In this document: piece after piece, positions 27,012 to 33,307 of the stretch | How positions within the stretch are numbered: the stretch's first letter is position 1 | How the letters are laid out: each line of letters begins with the position of its first letter | Virus record (IMG/VR): IMGVR_UViG_3300037882_001533 | Span: 1-42,726 of that record | From: a virus | Length of the DNA stretch: 42,726 bases | Reading direction: 5' to 3' (one strand) | Made by a program: the position numbers and the translations under genes | Notes under the pieces: generated by a model | What the model saw: only the letters and a program-made list of their open reading frames with translations | What the model was told of the DNA's origin: nothing | The model's database searches: none

Positions 27012-27150
27012 AGGCCAGCATCGCTGTGTGGTGCTGCTGGAGATGGACTATCAAAACATCGTCACGCGGTTTAAGGCTTTATGTCTGGCTTCAGGTGGTG
27101 GATCGGCTGATTGTCAGGCAATGGGAAACACCGTGGACACGGTGCATTGA
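26809..27150 (+). CDS. Outer-membrane spanin-like lipoprotein (Rz1-like), 113 aa
   Basis: Read in the +1 frame inside and past the preceding gene. The N-terminus WGRVGSCVLGICLMAAQGC has a hydrophobic core ending at a lipobox-like AQGC, so the Cys would be lipidated and sent to the outer membrane. A Pro-rich stretch follows (TPTPVWSFRQEFAPPILTVS), then a helix ending with Cys residues (DYQNIVTRFKALCLASG). This embedded arrangement is typical of o-spanins, which fuse inner and outer membranes in Gram-negative lysis. TTG 26803 is an alternative start. Confidence 0.6.
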   Translation: MSARTSWLSWGRVGSCVLGICLMAAQGCAWWTPTPVWSFRQEFAPPILTVSPLSVPCDVKAPRTVPFEGQHRCVVLLEMDYQNIVTRFKALCLASGGGSADCQAMGNTVDTVH

Positions 27151-27222
27151 TGGTGGCAGGGGTGAAGGTAAAGACCATATAGGGCTGTTGGCAGATGTCG
27201 CATGTTCGATAGAAGTATCCCA
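27151..27222. other. Convergent end of late (+) and early (-) operons
   Basis: The rightward lysis genes and the leftward early genes meet here with only 72 bases between stop codons. I see no hairpin followed by a T run on either strand, so termination is either factor-dependent or lies inside coding sequence. Confidence 0.5.
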
Positions 27223-27618
27223 CTACTCCTCCTCTACCTTGTCCACGACTGCCTCCGGCACGCCTGCGCCTGACGCATCACTCGCCTCGCTCGGCACGAC
27301 CCGCAGATGATCGGGCAGCGGCTGGGCGAGGGAGTCGATGGCCTGCTGGGCCTTGGCTAACGCCAACCCGCGATCATAGGCCGCCTGCTGCGCCGTGGCG
27401 AGCTGCTGGGCCAGCGCCGCGCACTTCGCCTGCAAGGTGATAATCCAATCGTTCATGCTGACGGTTTTCTTGTGCAATACCGCAATGTGCGCGAGGGCGG
27501 CGGCGAGGTCGGCCTTGTAACAATCACAATCACCGCCGCGAGAAAGGCAGGCGCACGCAGTATCATGCCCCCACTGCTCCAGCCTCTTTTGCACCGCCGC
27601 TCGATCAAAGGGTGGCAT
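27223..27618 (-). CDS. Hypothetical coiled-coil protein, 131 aa
   Basis: Last gene of the leftward operon. The start at 27618 has a ribosome site (GAAAGGACGTGT). The N-terminal part holds a Cys cluster (DTACACLSRGGDCDCYKADL), possibly metal-binding. The middle is an Ala/Gln heptad helix (ALAQQLATAQQAAYDRGLAL). The end is acidic (AVVDKVEEE). Upstream codons in the same frame shadow the neighbouring gene. Function unknown. Confidence 0.6.
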   Translation of the reverse strand: MPPFDRAAVQKRLEQWGHDTACACLSRGGDCDCYKADLAAALAHIAVLHKKTVSMNDWIITLQAKCAALAQQLATAQQAAYDRGLALAKAQQAIDSLAQPLPDHLRVVPSEASDASGAGVPEAVVDKVEEE

Positions 27619-27629
27619 ACACGTCCTTT

Positions 27630-27860
27630 CTATGTGTGGACCTGTCCCGTTCCGTTGCAGGCAGGGCAGGGCAACGGCTTGACGAATCCAGCCAGCACCG
27701 CGACTGAACTTTGCAGCGGCAGTTCCATCCAATACTTCCACGGTGTTCGATCTTCATCATCCACGACCTTCCCACATCCTGCACACGCTTGACATTCAGA
27801 CATTGGTGCCTCCTTCTCCCATTGTCCCGCCGTCTGGGCCTGGTAGGGACGGCGGGTCAT
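27630..27860 (-). CDS. Zinc-ribbon micro-protein sharing a duplicated N-terminus, 76 aa
   Basis: Start 27860 overlaps the upstream stop (ATGA). An internal ATG at 27803 has a strong ribosome site (AGAAGGAGGC) and could give a 57-residue form. The C-terminal part has CQACAGCG and CPACNGTG, a DnaJ-type zinc ribbon. The first 24 residues are encoded by one copy of an exact 69-bp repeat, the other copy being the start of the gene at 27931-28086. It is thus a chimera: a shared head and a distinct tail. Confidence 0.65.
   Translation of the reverse strand: MTRRPYQAQTAGQWEKEAPMSECQACAGCGKVVDDEDRTPWKYWMELPLQSSVAVLAGFVKPLPCPACNGTGQVHT
27788..27856. repeat. 69-bp exact direct repeat, copy 1
   Basis: Identical over 69 bases to 28011-28079. 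It carries a 9-bp inverted repeat (CCCGCCGTC with GACGGCGGG), a strong Shine-Dalgarno on the - strand and an ATG. It is also translated as the N-terminus of the gene at 27630-27860. Confidence 0.9.
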
Positions 27861-27934
27861 GGTATCCTCAAAAAGCGCAGGGTTAGAATGCAGGCGATGT
27901 AAAAGAGAATGGCATTTGTCAGCGTATTATTCAT
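27857..27934 (-). CDS. 25-residue single-span membrane peptide
   Basis: The start overlaps the upstream stop (ATGA) and the stop overlaps the next start (ATGA), so it sits in a fully coupled chain between the two genes that share the duplicated N-terminus. The product is hydrophobic (LTNAILFYIACILTLRFL). GGAGGGTGGGGG upstream is a possible ribosome site. It could be a small membrane effector, or merely a bridge for ribosomes. Confidence 0.45.
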   Translation of the reverse strand: MNNTLTNAILFYIACILTLRFLRIP

Positions 27935-28086
27935 CCCCCACCCTCCTCGGCCTGCTGGGTGAGTTGCAACTTCACCGCACGTAACAGGCTCTCAATGGCT
28001 GGGCAGCCGTCTTGACATTCAGACATTGGTGCCTCCTTCTCCCATTGTCCCGCCGTCTGGGCCTGGTAGGGACGGCGGGCGGTCAC
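27931..28086 (-). CDS. Micro-protein sharing the duplicated N-terminus, 51 aa
   Basis: A GTG start overlaps the upstream stop (GTGA). The first part (RRPYQAQTAGQWEKEAP then MSECQ) is encoded by the second copy of the 69-bp repeat and is the same as in the gene at 27630-27860. After that the sequences diverge: here a short helix (AIESLLRAVKLQLTQQAEE). An internal ATG (28026) with a strong ribosome site would give 31 residues. No function is known. Confidence 0.5.
   Translation of the reverse strand: MTARRPYQAQTAGQWEKEAPMSECQDGCPAIESLLRAVKLQLTQQAEEGGG
28011..28079. repeat. 69-bp exact direct repeat, copy 2
   Basis: Identical to 27788-27856, 223 bases apart. Perfect identity across coding, hairpin and ribosome-site bases argues for a recent duplication rather than selection on protein alone. 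Confidence 0.9.
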
Positions 28087-28361
28087 TCTACCAACTCATA
28101 CGTGAGCGCAAAGATGTCTGGCTTCACGGCCCAGTGTTCCCCTTGCAAGCCTGTGAGAATCCAATCACCTGGGCAGACGATGTGCGATCCTTCCAAGCTG
28201 TGTACCAGGCCATGGTCGATGTAGAGCGCCCCACAGCCTTGGTGGTATTCGTGGCGTTCCACGCCGACGGTACTCCCGTAGGCTGTGACGTGGGGGTGCT
28301 CACCAAGGCGCGTCCATTGGCTGGCTTCGTAGATAATGGGTTTCCGTCTATATTTGGCCAT
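28083..28361 (-). CDS. PGDYG-type phage protein, 92 aa
   Basis: The pattern is that of a widespread phage protein: MAKYRRKPIIYEASQWTRLG at the start and a C-terminal PGDWILTGLQGEHWAVKPDI then FALTYE. The family is common in early or accessory regions of phages; its biochemical role is unknown. The start at 28361 overlaps the upstream gene by 14 bases and has AGGAGGGGACGG as ribosome site. Confidence 0.75.
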   Translation of the reverse strand: MAKYRRKPIIYEASQWTRLGEHPHVTAYGSTVGVERHEYHQGCGALYIDHGLVHSLEGSHIVCPGDWILTGLQGEHWAVKPDIFALTYELVE

Positions 28362-28617
28362 CCGTCCCCTCCTGCTGGGCGCGAAGTTCAGCTTCATGCA
28401 ACTTTTTGGCGGCGTATCTCCAATCTGGCGTGCACCATTGCGGCACCTGTGTTGGATGCGGAATCAGCGCTACAACCTTCCCCCACGTCTCGCGCTCCAC
28501 CTGACGGAGGGCGTCGGCAATCTTCTCAATATCAGCCGTGTCCGTAAAATCTAGCTGCTTCTCACTCAATTCCATAATCTCCAAAAACAGCGCCCGCGCC
28601 AGTTCGTTATGTGGCAT
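28348..28617 (-). CDS. Hypothetical protein, 89 aa
   Basis: The start at 28617 has GGAGGCGCGG upstream and overlaps the previous gene by 11 bases. The product is mostly helical (HNELARALFLEIMELSEKQL then DFTDTADIEKIADALRQVE) with a C-terminal amphipathic part. No membrane segment or motif. The upstream part of the same open frame shadows the neighbour and is left out. Confidence 0.6.
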   Translation of the reverse strand: MPHNELARALFLEIMELSEKQLDFTDTADIEKIADALRQVERETWGKVVALIPHPTQVPQWCTPDWRYAAKKLHEAELRAQQEGTDGQI

Positions 28618-29002
28618 CCGCGCCTCCGGGTGGGGTGACTTCGACAAGATTGAGACTCCCGCCATAGTACCCGTTGCTATCGTTACGGTAGTCAATCACG
28701 CAATGGCCATGCTCGGTGACAATCTTCAGTCCATAGTAGGAGACTTGATCAACACTCTCCTGCTTGGACGTGGGGATATTCCCAAGATCAGGCATGTCTA
28801 TTTCCTCGATGCTCAACACCTTACCGCGAAGGTTCTGCGGTGCATCTACGCTTTCAATCCAGGTGTGCGAACAACAATCACCATCCGTCTGTAGATGCGC
28901 TTTCGTGCCATCCTTAAACGAGAGATAGAGGTCCTCATTATCGTTGGAGACCTCATGCCCGATCAGCACCTTTCCTACCAACTCGCTTAGTTTAATACTC
29001 AT
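28607..29002 (-). CDS. Phage early protein resembling DUF7448-type family, 131 aa
   Basis: The start at 29002 follows AGGGAGGGGGAG. The sequence has the pattern GKVLIGHEVSNDNEDLYLSF, then TDGDCCSHTWIESV and a C-terminal DYRNDSNGYYGGSLNLVE. I associate this arrangement (a CCSxTWIE block and an NGYYGGxL block) with a widespread phage early-gene family of unknown function; the family name is from memory and would need a profile search. Confidence 0.6.
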   Translation of the reverse strand: MSIKLSELVGKVLIGHEVSNDNEDLYLSFKDGTKAHLQTDGDCCSHTWIESVDAPQNLRGKVLSIEEIDMPDLGNIPTSKQESVDQVSYYGLKIVTEHGHCVIDYRNDSNGYYGGSLNLVEVTPPGGADAT

Positions 29003-29150
29003 CTCCCCCTCCCTACCGTGTGAGGCGAGCGGGCTAGCGTTCATTCGCCGCTTGTCGTTGGGTGCTTCCTTTGGCACCACGAGTACGATTACAAGACACG
29101 CCGCCGCTCGCCATCAGGTTGTCTCCAGCACCGCCACCAAGGCGGCTAGG

Positions 29151-29348
29151 TTAGATAAACCCCTCAAACAGCATCTCAGTCCGTCCACAGCGGGCGCAAT
29201 AGGCATTAGGCCCTGGTCGAAGGCCGTTGTCATTGGTGTAGACGGTCGCATCAGCCTTGACGAACCTTCCGCACTTGAAGCAGACTGGCACGAAGGTCGC
29301 CCGATCCTCCCCATACACAACGCGGCGCACCGATTCATACTCGTTCAC
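29151..29348 (-). CDS. Zinc-ribbon micro-protein, 65 aa
   Basis: The GTG start overlaps the upstream stop (GTGA). CFKCG near residue 23 and CARCG near residue 51 form a four-Cys zinc ribbon. The rest is short strands (VVYGEDRATFVPV). A hairpin CCGCC-ACCAA-GGCGG (29131-29145) lies just beyond its stop. Possible role: nucleic-acid or protein binding. Confidence 0.6.
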   Translation of the reverse strand: MNEYESVRRVVYGEDRATFVPVCFKCGRFVKADATVYTNDNGLRPGPNAYCARCGRTEMLFEGFI

Positions 29349-29650
29349 TTATCCTCCACCACCCTCACCAAGCACGCCAGCCGAATCTCGGCGGGGGCGG
29401 TGACGAGACGATAAATCCGTTGCATCATTCCAATTTCCTCGTCTGTTTTCATCGCGATCAGTAGTTCCTTCCCGTACTCTTCCTGCTGCCCCTTCGTCAG
29501 CGCGGCCTCGGCGGCTTTCACGAAGGCGTCGAGCGCACGCACGTCAGGCGTATAAAAGGTTTCGTCATGGCTATGCACGATCTCCCCATCGTTTTTATAC
29601 TCCCACCCCAGCGCCGTCGCCAGGCGGGTAATGGCGGTCTGGTCAGTCAT
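29345..29650 (-). CDS. Hypothetical phage protein, ABA-sandwich-like, 101 aa
   Basis: It begins MTDQTAITRLATALGWEYKN and continues with HSHDETFYTPDVRALDAFVK, a layout (LATALGW, then a short beta pair, then an Ala-rich helix) that I associate with small alpha-beta-alpha proteins common in phage early regions. The start at 29650 is one base from the upstream stop. No catalytic motif. Confidence 0.6.
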   Translation of the reverse strand: MTDQTAITRLATALGWEYKNDGEIVHSHDETFYTPDVRALDAFVKAAEAALTKGQQEEYGKELLIAMKTDEEIGMMQRIYRLVTAPAEIRLACLVRVVEDK

Positions 29651-29651
29651 G

Positions 29652-29858
29652 TCAGGGCAACCCAAAAGGTGTCAAGCAGTCTGCCGGTAAGCCAGCACAC
29701 CGGCACCGTTGACGAAGGAGACAGTGCCCACTATCATCGTGATAGCCTTCATGGTGTCCACAGGGACATTGCTTGGGTCCGTCTTGATAACACCAGCTTG
29801 GGCAGTACGGCGATTCGCTTCCAGGCCCATTCGAGCTATCACTTACTGGTCCAGGCAT
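29652..29858 (-). CDS. Cys/His-rich micro-protein, 68 aa
   Basis: The core CPCGHHEGYHDDSGHCLLRQ then RCRC is a CxCGH...H...GxC...CxC pattern, a recurrent putative zinc site in small phage proteins. The start at 29858 is preceded by GGGGGAGGGGGG. A near-perfect hairpin (CCGCCG-TC-CGGCGG, 29870-29883) sits just before that ribosome site. Function unknown. Confidence 0.6.
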   Translation of the reverse strand: MPGPVSDSSNGPGSESPYCPSWCYQDGPKQCPCGHHEGYHDDSGHCLLRQRCRCAGLPADCLTPFGLP

Positions 29859-29885
29859 ATCCCCCCTCCCCCGCCGTCCGGCGGC

Positions 29886-30266
29886 TCAGGTTAACTCAAC
29901 CTCAGTGCGTGACCCGTGCCCGTCGTTGTAGAACTTGTCAGCCTGGAGCGACCAGACCGCCCAGTCCTGTGGCAACAACGCATCCATGACCGATTTGCAC
30001 AGGTTGTCCACATCTGGCCTGCCTGTATGCGGCTGCCCCTGTAACGCCGCTGCCTTCTTGACCGACAGACTGGCTGGCACCGGCAAATAGAACCGCGCCA
30101 CAAGGCAAATAGGCCCCTTCTTGGGGGCAAAACCCGCCTCTTTGGCAGCCAGCCGTGCCGTGTCAGCCCAGTTCCGGTAGGCCATCACGCACGGCCGCTG
30201 CATCCACTTGTCCCGCTGGGTCTGGCGCGGCTTGCCCACCGGACAGCCGGGAATGGTGAATCTCAT
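29886..30266 (-). CDS. rusA: RusA-type Holliday junction resolvase, 126 aa
   Basis: Cuts four-way DNA junctions made during recombination or replication. The start region (PGCPVGKPRQTQRDKW) and the core GRPDVDNLCKSVMDAL (residues 82-97) match RusA, with Asp85, Asp87, Lys91 and Asp95 in the places of the active-site acids and Lys. The end (ADKFYNDGHGSRTEVELT) fits the last strand. Length is normal for RusA. The start 30266 overlaps the upstream stop (ATGA). Confidence 0.9.
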   Translation of the reverse strand: MRFTIPGCPVGKPRQTQRDKWMQRPCVMAYRNWADTARLAAKEAGFAPKKGPICLVARFYLPVPASLSVKKAAALQGQPHTGRPDVDNLCKSVMDALLPQDWAVWSLQADKFYNDGHGSRTEVELT

Positions 30267-30337
30267 CGTCCACCATAGCGCACCGCCCAATAGAAGGGCA
30301 GCAGGAAGAGGAAAAACACGCCAATCGCTTCACTCAT
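30263..30337 (-). CDS. 24-residue single-span membrane peptide
   Basis: A short frame coupled to RusA by ATGA, with GGGGGGTGAG before its ATG. The product is one hydrophobic segment (AIGVFFLFLLPFYWAVRY). It may be a membrane micro-protein or only a device for coupling RusA translation. Confidence 0.4.
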   Translation of the reverse strand: MSEAIGVFFLFLLPFYWAVRYGGR

Positions 30338-30362
30338 CTCACCCCCCACACCGCCCAGACGA

Positions 30363-30512
30363 TCATCGCAGCCCCACCAGCACCGCCACGTTGATGCCCG
30401 CTACCGAGACCCAGTACAGCACGTTGAGCCAATGCCCCTCCCAGGCGTAGGCCAGCACCGCAGCCACGTTCAGGCACAGGTTGACGCAGATCACCCAGTC
30501 ACCTAGTCGCAT
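30363..30512 (-). CDS. Two-span small membrane protein, 49 aa
   Basis: It overlaps the methyltransferase end by 10 bases. Two hydrophobic stretches are visible, WVICVNLCLNVAAVLAYAW and WLNVLYWVSVAGINVAVLVG, separated by EGH. No known family. It is one of a series of tiny membrane genes in this operon. Confidence 0.5.
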   Translation of the reverse strand: MRLGDWVICVNLCLNVAAVLAYAWEGHWLNVLYWVSVAGINVAVLVGLR

Positions 30513-31150
30513 AAAGGCAAAACCTCTTGGGCCAGCCTGCGGACAGCGATCTCAAGATACCGCTCCTCTATTTCTATACCTATCGCGTGGAAGCCTAATT
30601 CTTTTGCGGCCAGAACAGTCGTTCCTGTTCCGCAGTATGGATCAATAATGTCGGCATGATGGATAAAAGAAAGACACCACTTCATAAGTGAAAGCGGCTT
30701 TTGCGTTGGGTGTACCCGCTGTTCCCCTTGTAGGCTGACATCGCGCTTGCAATATATTCCATGTCCCCCTTTCATCCAGGCCAAGTCTGCATCGCTTAGA
30801 TAGGAGCCAAACCCCTCGTCATATCGTTTCAGCCACACTAGGACACTCCCCACTGGAAGGCGCGGCGAGAAGTGGTGAAACCCCCATAAAATAATTTGCG
30901 AAAAGACAAGCCACGGCGTTGGGTCAAATGGTTCATCATCTCCATAGATCGGTGGATAATCCTTGGGGAGAGGGATGGCTCCAGTTCCATTTTTCCCAGG
31001 CTTGAAAATAGCCTGCGTATCCCACTTCATGCCGTATGGAGGATCGGAAACAATCGCCGCGCTCTTCGGCAAGTGGGGAAGGATGTCGCGGCAATCGCCC
31101 AGAAATAAGGTAATGCCTCCTTCGCTGTAGTATGGGACAGGTAAACTCAT
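30503..31150 (-). CDS. DNA methyltransferase, DPPY type (probably N6-adenine), 215 aa
   Basis: Transfers methyl from AdoMet to DNA. Catalytic motif DPPYG is at residues 36-40 and the AdoMet-binding motif DPYCGTGTT at 170-178, followed by AIGIEIEERYLEIA. This order (IV before I) is that of beta-class enzymes. HPTQKPLSLMKWCLS between them is a further family signature. It is short, with a small target-recognition region. No restriction partner is seen, so it is an orphan enzyme, probably protecting phage DNA. A GTG at 31180 is an alternative start. Confidence 0.88.
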   Translation of the reverse strand: MSLPVPYYSEGGITLFLGDCRDILPHLPKSAAIVSDPPYGMKWDTQAIFKPGKNGTGAIPLPKDYPPIYGDDEPFDPTPWLVFSQIILWGFHHFSPRLPVGSVLVWLKRYDEGFGSYLSDADLAWMKGGHGIYCKRDVSLQGEQRVHPTQKPLSLMKWCLSFIHHADIIDPYCGTGTTVLAAKELGFHAIGIEIEERYLEIAVRRLAQEVLPLCD

Positions 31151-31417
31151 AAGTACGCCTACGCTCTGGAATTTCTCCACACTAGGGAAACTGGCCTATG
31201 CGATTCCTGCACGATGCGTCTACGCGATTCCTTTATGGAAAAACGCCATAGGCCGCGCAAGTGATTGAAAGCATTCATCGAAAGGCTATGGAAATTTAGG
31301 TGATTGACAAGCCGTTTGGACCGCGCTACAACTCCCCTAGAAGTCCTCACGTTCAACCCCTCTTCGCTCACCTTCGATTAGCTACGGTTCGCTCAAGCAG
31401 GTGGCCTACGGCCTATA
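31151..31417. other. Lower-GC intergenic region inside the early operon
   Basis: No supported gene in 267 bases. It is visibly AT-richer than its surroundings. It holds an inverted repeat (GGCCTATGCG at 31193 against CGCCATAGGCC at 31244), two GCGATTCCT repeats about 25 bases apart, two TGATTGA repeats (31262, 31301) and a rightward sigma70-like promoter. A 70-codon - frame (31159-31371) crosses it but its composition is not protein-like. Confidence 0.5.
31304..31332 (+). promoter_or_regulatory. Sigma70-like promoter pointing rightward, against the operon
   Basis: TTGACA (31304-31309), a 17-base spacer, then TACAAC (31327-31332). The -35 is perfect and the -10 matches four of six. It would make RNA antisense to the leftward early genes. 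Confidence 0.45.
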
Positions 31418-31636
31418 TTATCTTTCTTTGGGTTGACGCGCCGTAGTCCGCCCTCGGTACAGCCCATGCGGTCGGAGGCCCTTGCGGCGTGGACACTGCC
31501 AGCGTTGAACACGGACGAGGTGCCCATCCCACTCATATGAGGCCCAGGACAGTACCTGCACGCTGTCAGGGTCTATATGGTCAACTGGGATGAGCGTTAT
31601 ACGTCCCACCTTCCCCCTCTTAACGGCAACCACCAC
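31418..31636 (-). CDS. Hypothetical basic protein, 72 aa
   Basis: GTG start (31636 or 31633), after GCCGGGG. The product has a short strand-rich N-terminus (KVGRITLIPVDHIDPDSVQV), WASYEWDGHLVRVQRWQ, and a very basic C-terminus (RRKGLRPHGLYRGRTTARQ). It may bind nucleic acid. There is no clear ribosome site, and the segment upstream of its start has no gene for 64 bases. Confidence 0.45.
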   Translation of the reverse strand: MVVAVKRGKVGRITLIPVDHIDPDSVQVLSWASYEWDGHLVRVQRWQCPRRKGLRPHGLYRGRTTARQPKER

Positions 31637-31700
31637 CCCCGGCGTCGAACCGGCGGACCCGCCTCGGTTTCAACCTGTCAACACTCCGAGTCAGTCTGCG

Positions 31701-31898
31701 TCATAACTCGAATTCCGTTTCGTATTCAGCAAACAGTCGCCTGAGTGCCTTCTCTGATAGCTCTGCCCGTTGCAAGACGCCTCTAGGAATGCGCACGCCA
31801 GCATCTCGATACGAGGGATGGTTATAACTCTGAATCCAACTCAGCGTGCAGAGGATATGCCGCCAATAGGCCCGCCTCGTTGTCGCCTTCAATGTCAT
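31701..31898 (-). CDS. Hypothetical protein, 65 aa
   Basis: Start at 31898 with ribosome site GGAGGGTGAC; a GTG at 31925 is a longer alternative. The product begins with TLKATTRRAYWRHILCTL and ends in an acidic helix (LSEKALRRLFAEYETEFEL). No motif or membrane segment. The spacer before it repeats a GCGCCGCGCC element also present before the gene at 31922-32311. Confidence 0.5.
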   Translation of the reverse strand: MTLKATTRRAYWRHILCTLSWIQSYNHPSYRDAGVRIPRGVLQRAELSEKALRRLFAEYETEFEL

Positions 31899-31921
31899 GT
31901 CACCCTCCGGGCGCGGCGCGA

Positions 31922-32311
31922 TCACTTCCTGCCAGCTTCAAGAATCGGTAGATTGGCTTCTGTTGGCACGTAAATAATCGTTGGATGTTCTTTCTCCGTC
32001 ACGCCATTGATCCACAGATAGCGCAGGTACGACTCATTGCCTTTGAGGCTGTTGCCGATGATGACATTCGCTTGGGCCACGCCACCGGCTCTCAGCACTT
32101 CCGCTTCGGCCAGCATCTTGGCTGAGTCCTTGATGGCCTCTGCTTCTTGCACCTTGATTTTGCGATTCTGTTGCGCCCGCATCAATTCCGCTTCACCCGC
32201 TAATCCCTGCTGCCAGACGTTGTATTTTGGACAGCCGTACATGCCACCGCCGATGAACACGATCACCAGGAGAGTGAAGAAAAAGACGAGGAAGCTCTCA
32301 TTGGAATTCAT
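31922..32311 (-). CDS. SPFH/HflC-like phage membrane protein, 129 aa
   Basis: An N-terminal membrane segment (LVFFFTLLVIVFIGGGMYGC) ends at a Cys-Pro. Next comes YNVWQQGLAGEAELMRAQQN and a long charged helix of the SPFH-tail type (KVQEAEAIKDSAKMLAEAEV), then NVIIGNSLKGNESYLRYLWI and the ending IIYVPTEANLPILEAGR. This layout recurs in many phages of Gram-negative hosts. It probably sits in the inner membrane with the helix outside. It could alter membrane protein turnover or exclusion, but no role is proven. Ribosome site GAAAGGAG. Confidence 0.7.
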   Translation of the reverse strand: MNSNESFLVFFFTLLVIVFIGGGMYGCPKYNVWQQGLAGEAELMRAQQNRKIKVQEAEAIKDSAKMLAEAEVLRAGGVAQANVIIGNSLKGNESYLRYLWINGVTEKEHPTIIYVPTEANLPILEAGRK

Positions 32312-32332
32312 CTGTTCTCCTTTCGTGCAGTC

Positions 32333-32359
32333 TCACGCGCTCTCCACCCATTTATTCAT
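32333..32359 (-). other. Eight-codon mini-frame, duplicate of a neighbouring gene end
   Basis: MNKWVESA then stop, after GGAGGGGGGCAGGGGGG. The last codons copy the end of the gene at 33308-33499 (MNVKWVESA, stop), with about 20 nearly identical bases. It is likely a leftover of a duplication, possibly still translated. Confidence 0.35.
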
Positions 32360-32413
32360 CCCCCCTGCCCCCCTCCTGGCGCGGCGCGAGCAGTCAGCAT
32401 GAAAGGCGAGCGG

Positions 32414-33190
32414 TTAGTCACCACAATATCCTGAATCGCATTGCGTATTGGCTGGCGGTACTTTGTATTTCCCAGGACTACTAAAGGCCCATCGAATGAC
32501 CTCTCGAATGCCCCTCGCGCCCATAAAACGATACGGTCGAAACATAAAGCGCGGCTTGCCCTTGCTGGTGTAGCCCATCTTTGCTTCTAAACGCTCAATC
32601 TGGGAAATGCGCGGTTCTTCTACGGCGCGTAGATCGGCGCGGTTGGCATAAATGCACGGCGAGCATTCCTGCGACCGATGGGGTAAGGGCTGAAACGGCG
32701 TCTTGGAAAGCAAGGCATTGCGATGGATTTCTGTGTACATGACAAGTGGAGCCCAAAGCGTGCGGCCATCGTGCTTGTTACTAGAGGCAGTCCATTCTGG
32801 AAAATACTTGCGGTTCTCGCTTTCTTCGCGCCTGATGCCAACCACACAAATCGCCCGTTTCTCAGGATCAAGTTGAGCAAGAAGTTCTAGGGCTGGAAGA
32901 ATTTTCAAGAAGAGGGTACAAAACTGGCTTCCAGCGCGAGGCATCGGCCACCCTTTTTTCTGCTGCACAAGCGCAGGCATTCCGATAGAGTGCGTGCTTT
33001 GCCAGCCATACCCACACTCACCAATGACCCACGCTTTGAAGTCATGTAAGCGTGATGCCCATGAATCTGCCGCCCACCCAGTATCGGAATAGACAATGGT
33101 GACATTGGCTAGGCCCGCATCACGGCAGAATTGGACGAGTGCTACGCTATCATTCCCACCAGAGCAAAAGACGATGTATGGGCGTGTCAT
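32414..33190 (-). CDS. PP-loop ATPase, PAPS-reductase-like, 258 aa
   Basis: The PP-loop SGGNDS is at residues 10-15, followed by the family's IVYSDTGWAAD. GIRREES is at 118-124. ECSPCIYANR at 175-184 carries the Cys pair seen in phage PAPS-reductase-like proteins, and FCTLFLKILP adds another conserved Cys. Known relatives reduce phosphoadenosine phosphosulfate or take part in base or phosphorothioate DNA changes (DndC-like). Which applies here cannot be told from sequence. It could supply sulfur metabolism or DNA modification during infection. Start at 33190 overlaps the upstream stop (ATGA). Confidence 0.8.
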   Translation of the reverse strand: MTRPYIVFCSGGNDSVALVQFCRDAGLANVTIVYSDTGWAADSWASRLHDFKAWVIGECGYGWQSTHSIGMPALVQQKKGWPMPRAGSQFCTLFLKILPALELLAQLDPEKRAICVVGIRREESENRKYFPEWTASSNKHDGRTLWAPLVMYTEIHRNALLSKTPFQPLPHRSQECSPCIYANRADLRAVEEPRISQIERLEAKMGYTSKGKPRFMFRPYRFMGARGIREVIRWAFSSPGKYKVPPANTQCDSGYCGD

Positions 33191-33303
33191 ACAAAAAGGC
33201 TCACTACGATGAGCCCCCCTATCACTATCCAAAGTCCGTAGCCGTAGCCGTTGAGTTCAGGCCACGGATCACTCCATTCACTCATATCGCCGCCGTTCGC
33301 CAT
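33187..33303 (-). CDS. Single-span membrane micro-protein, 38 aa
   Basis: A hydrophilic N-terminus (ANGGDMSEWSDPWPELNGYG) is followed by one membrane segment (LWIVIGGLIVVSLFV) and stop. GAGGAA lies just before ATG 33303; a second ATG (33285) gives 32 residues. Its stop overlaps the PP-loop gene start (ATGA). Confidence 0.5.
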   Translation of the reverse strand: MANGGDMSEWSDPWPELNGYGYGLWIVIGGLIVVSLFV

Positions 33304-33307
33304 TTCC

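Noticed and set aside
27008-27310. 100-codon + frame crossing the operon junction
   Set aside because: It overlaps the spanin frame and then runs antisense to the last leftward gene; its product is not protein-like.
29034-29114. 26-codon - frame between two early genes
   Set aside because: No convincing ribosome site and a low-complexity product; it may be only spacer.
31159-31371. 70-codon - frame in the low-GC island
   Set aside because: Composition and codon use differ from neighbours, there is no ribosome site, and the bases contain promoter- and repeat-like elements.
31615-31690. tRNA-like T-arm (GGTTCGA with flanking CCGG) on the - strand
   Set aside because: No matching acceptor stem, anticodon arm or D arm could be built around it; the bases fit a spacer and the start of a GTG-initiated gene better.
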